DNA of 64,000 bases from JAEZDC01 sp036676415 (lineage in GTDB: Bacteria; Bacteroidota; Bacteroidia; Chitinophagales; Chitinophagaceae): contig JAKFCX010000029.1 in NCBI GenBank assembly GCA_036676415.1, positions 62,001-126,000 on the forward strand, written 5' to 3'. The notes under the pieces were generated by a model. That model was not told where the DNA came from. It ran no database searches and saw only the letters and a program-made list of their open reading frames with translations. Below are positions 63,300 through 64,000 of this stretch, in pieces; within the stretch, counting starts at the first letter, position 1; every line of letters starts with the position of its first letter. Both the position numbers and the translations under genes were made by a program.

Positions 63300-64000
63300 A
63301 TGTATTTCAAAAATTACATTGGTACTCTTAATGACGATATGATTCATAAAGCATGTAGCAACGGAGTGCTTATCTCGAAAAACTACTTGCATGATAACGT
63401 TGGACAAGCATGCTATGAACTCTCAGCAAGTAATATCTATTATGATCTATCTAATAGCTTTAAAAGAATAGATATCTCAAAAGACGGCTATGAGTACATA
63501 CTTATTAAGCCTAAACAATCTGTGGTAATAATTACTAAGGAAGAACTCAATATTCCTGCTAATGTTATTGGAAGAATTCTAACAAAGGGGAAATTATTTT
63601 CAGTCGGGTTACTTCCAGTAAATACTTACGCAGACCCAGGGTTTCAAGGAAATTTAGGAATTATACTTCACAATAGTTCTACAAACTATATTAAGCTGAA
63701 AGAAGAAGAACTTATAGCCAAGATAGAATTTTCTGTTCTTCAAGAGAAAGTTAAACAAGCCTATAATGGTCAGCATGGATATAAATCGAAGATATGGCCG
63801 ATCCCTGTTGAATATACTTTAACGGAAACGGAAATACAACACGACAATCGAGTTGGAAGCGTACAGGAGGAAATTGAACAGATATATGGTTCGCGGTATT
63901 CAACCATTATTAAAATGCTCCTGTCAGTGGAAAGAAAGCTTATTCTAGCATCCATCATATATTTTGGTTTCTCAATATTATTGTTAGCAGTTTTACTAAA
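63300..64000 (+). CDS. dCTP deaminase/dUTPase-fold protein with C-terminal membrane segment, 3' end outside window
   Basis: The frame starts at the ATG at 63300 and stays open to the window edge (233 codons). Residues 20-145 follow the dCTP deaminase pattern: YILIKPKQSVVIITKEELNI, NVIGRILTKGKLFSVGLLP and YADPGFQGNLGIILHNSS. Aligned by eye with E. coli Dcd, the catalytic Glu (in IVLEFYN) is replaced by Ile, and the Arg of the SSLAR loop by Ser, so deamination looks unlikely. The Asp of DPGF is kept. Near the end a hydrophobic run (LILASIIYFGFSILLLAVLL) predicts a membrane helix. It is divergent from the HTH-NDT gene by 103 bp, and the pair probably forms one unit. Confidence 0.75.
   Translation, partial: MYFKNYIGTLNDDMIHKACSNGVLISKNYLHDNVGQACYELSASNIYYDLSNSFKRIDISKDGYEYILIKPKQSVVIITKEELNIPANVIGRILTKGKLFSVGLLPVNTYADPGFQGNLGIILHNSSTNYIKLKEEELIAKIEFSVLQEKVKQAYNGQHGYKSKIWPIPVEYTLTETEIQHDNRVGSVQEEIEQIYGSRYSTIIKMLLSVERKLILASIIYFGFSILLLAVLL

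Overview
The window looks like a chromosomal segment of a Bacteroidota, most likely a member of the Chitinophagaceae (inferred from gene content, not from a phylogenetic marker). The signs are a SusC/SusD pair, a protein with a type IX secretion sorting tail, a stand-alone LytTR regulator, a topoisomerase I with a Lys/Ala tail, weak Shine-Dalgarno sequences and recurring short intergenic repeats.

Layout. 1-3.5 kb: the 3' part of topA and a SirB1-type protein. 3.6-14.1 kb: a complete reductive pyrimidine catabolism cluster on the + strand. PreT/PreA (dihydropyrimidine dehydrogenase), dihydropyrimidinase and beta-ureidopropionase turn uracil or thymine into beta-amino acids. A class III aminotransferase and a CoA-acylating semialdehyde dehydrogenase carry these on to acyl-CoA, and an NCS1 permease brings in substrate. 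An ORF6N gene and a family of about 44-bp repeats are interspersed. 14.1-21.1 kb (- strand): a small polysaccharide utilisation locus with a GH92 mannosidase, SusD and SusC. 21.6-27.4 kb: LytTR regulator, then a - strand group of two receiver proteins, an acyl-CoA dehydrogenase, a PAS histidine kinase and a TPR-like secreted protein. 27.6-38.8 kb: DUF5916 outer-membrane protein, NhaP-type antiporter, DUF2235 lipoprotein, GH16-like lipoprotein, RRM protein, acyl-lipid desaturase, SdiA-regulated-like protein, PepSY-like lipoprotein and a two-component pair. 39.0-40.3 kb: tRNA-Ser(UGA) followed by a truncated caspase-like gene and a probable mobile-element scar. 40.4-54.1 kb: katG, a repeat-rich gap, a WD40-caspase protein and a 2212-residue beta-helix T9SS cargo protein. 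54.7-57.6 kb: a frameshifted serine hydrolase, then a tandem HNH-like gene whose 3' end and terminator are duplicated around a hairpin-rich non-coding segment.

57.6-64.0 kb: a visibly more AT-rich, defence-like island, the best candidate for an undescribed system. It holds an XRE regulator behind a perfect 22-bp palindrome, a Dam-type adenine methylase and a translationally coupled protein joining a PD-(D/E)XK-like segment, a DGQHR domain and a HEPN RNxxxH motif. Facing these is a 657-residue HTH protein with a nucleoside-deoxyribosyltransferase-like domain. Divergent from that gene is a membrane-anchored dCTP-deaminase-fold protein that seems to lack the catalytic residues. The island runs off the right edge of the window.
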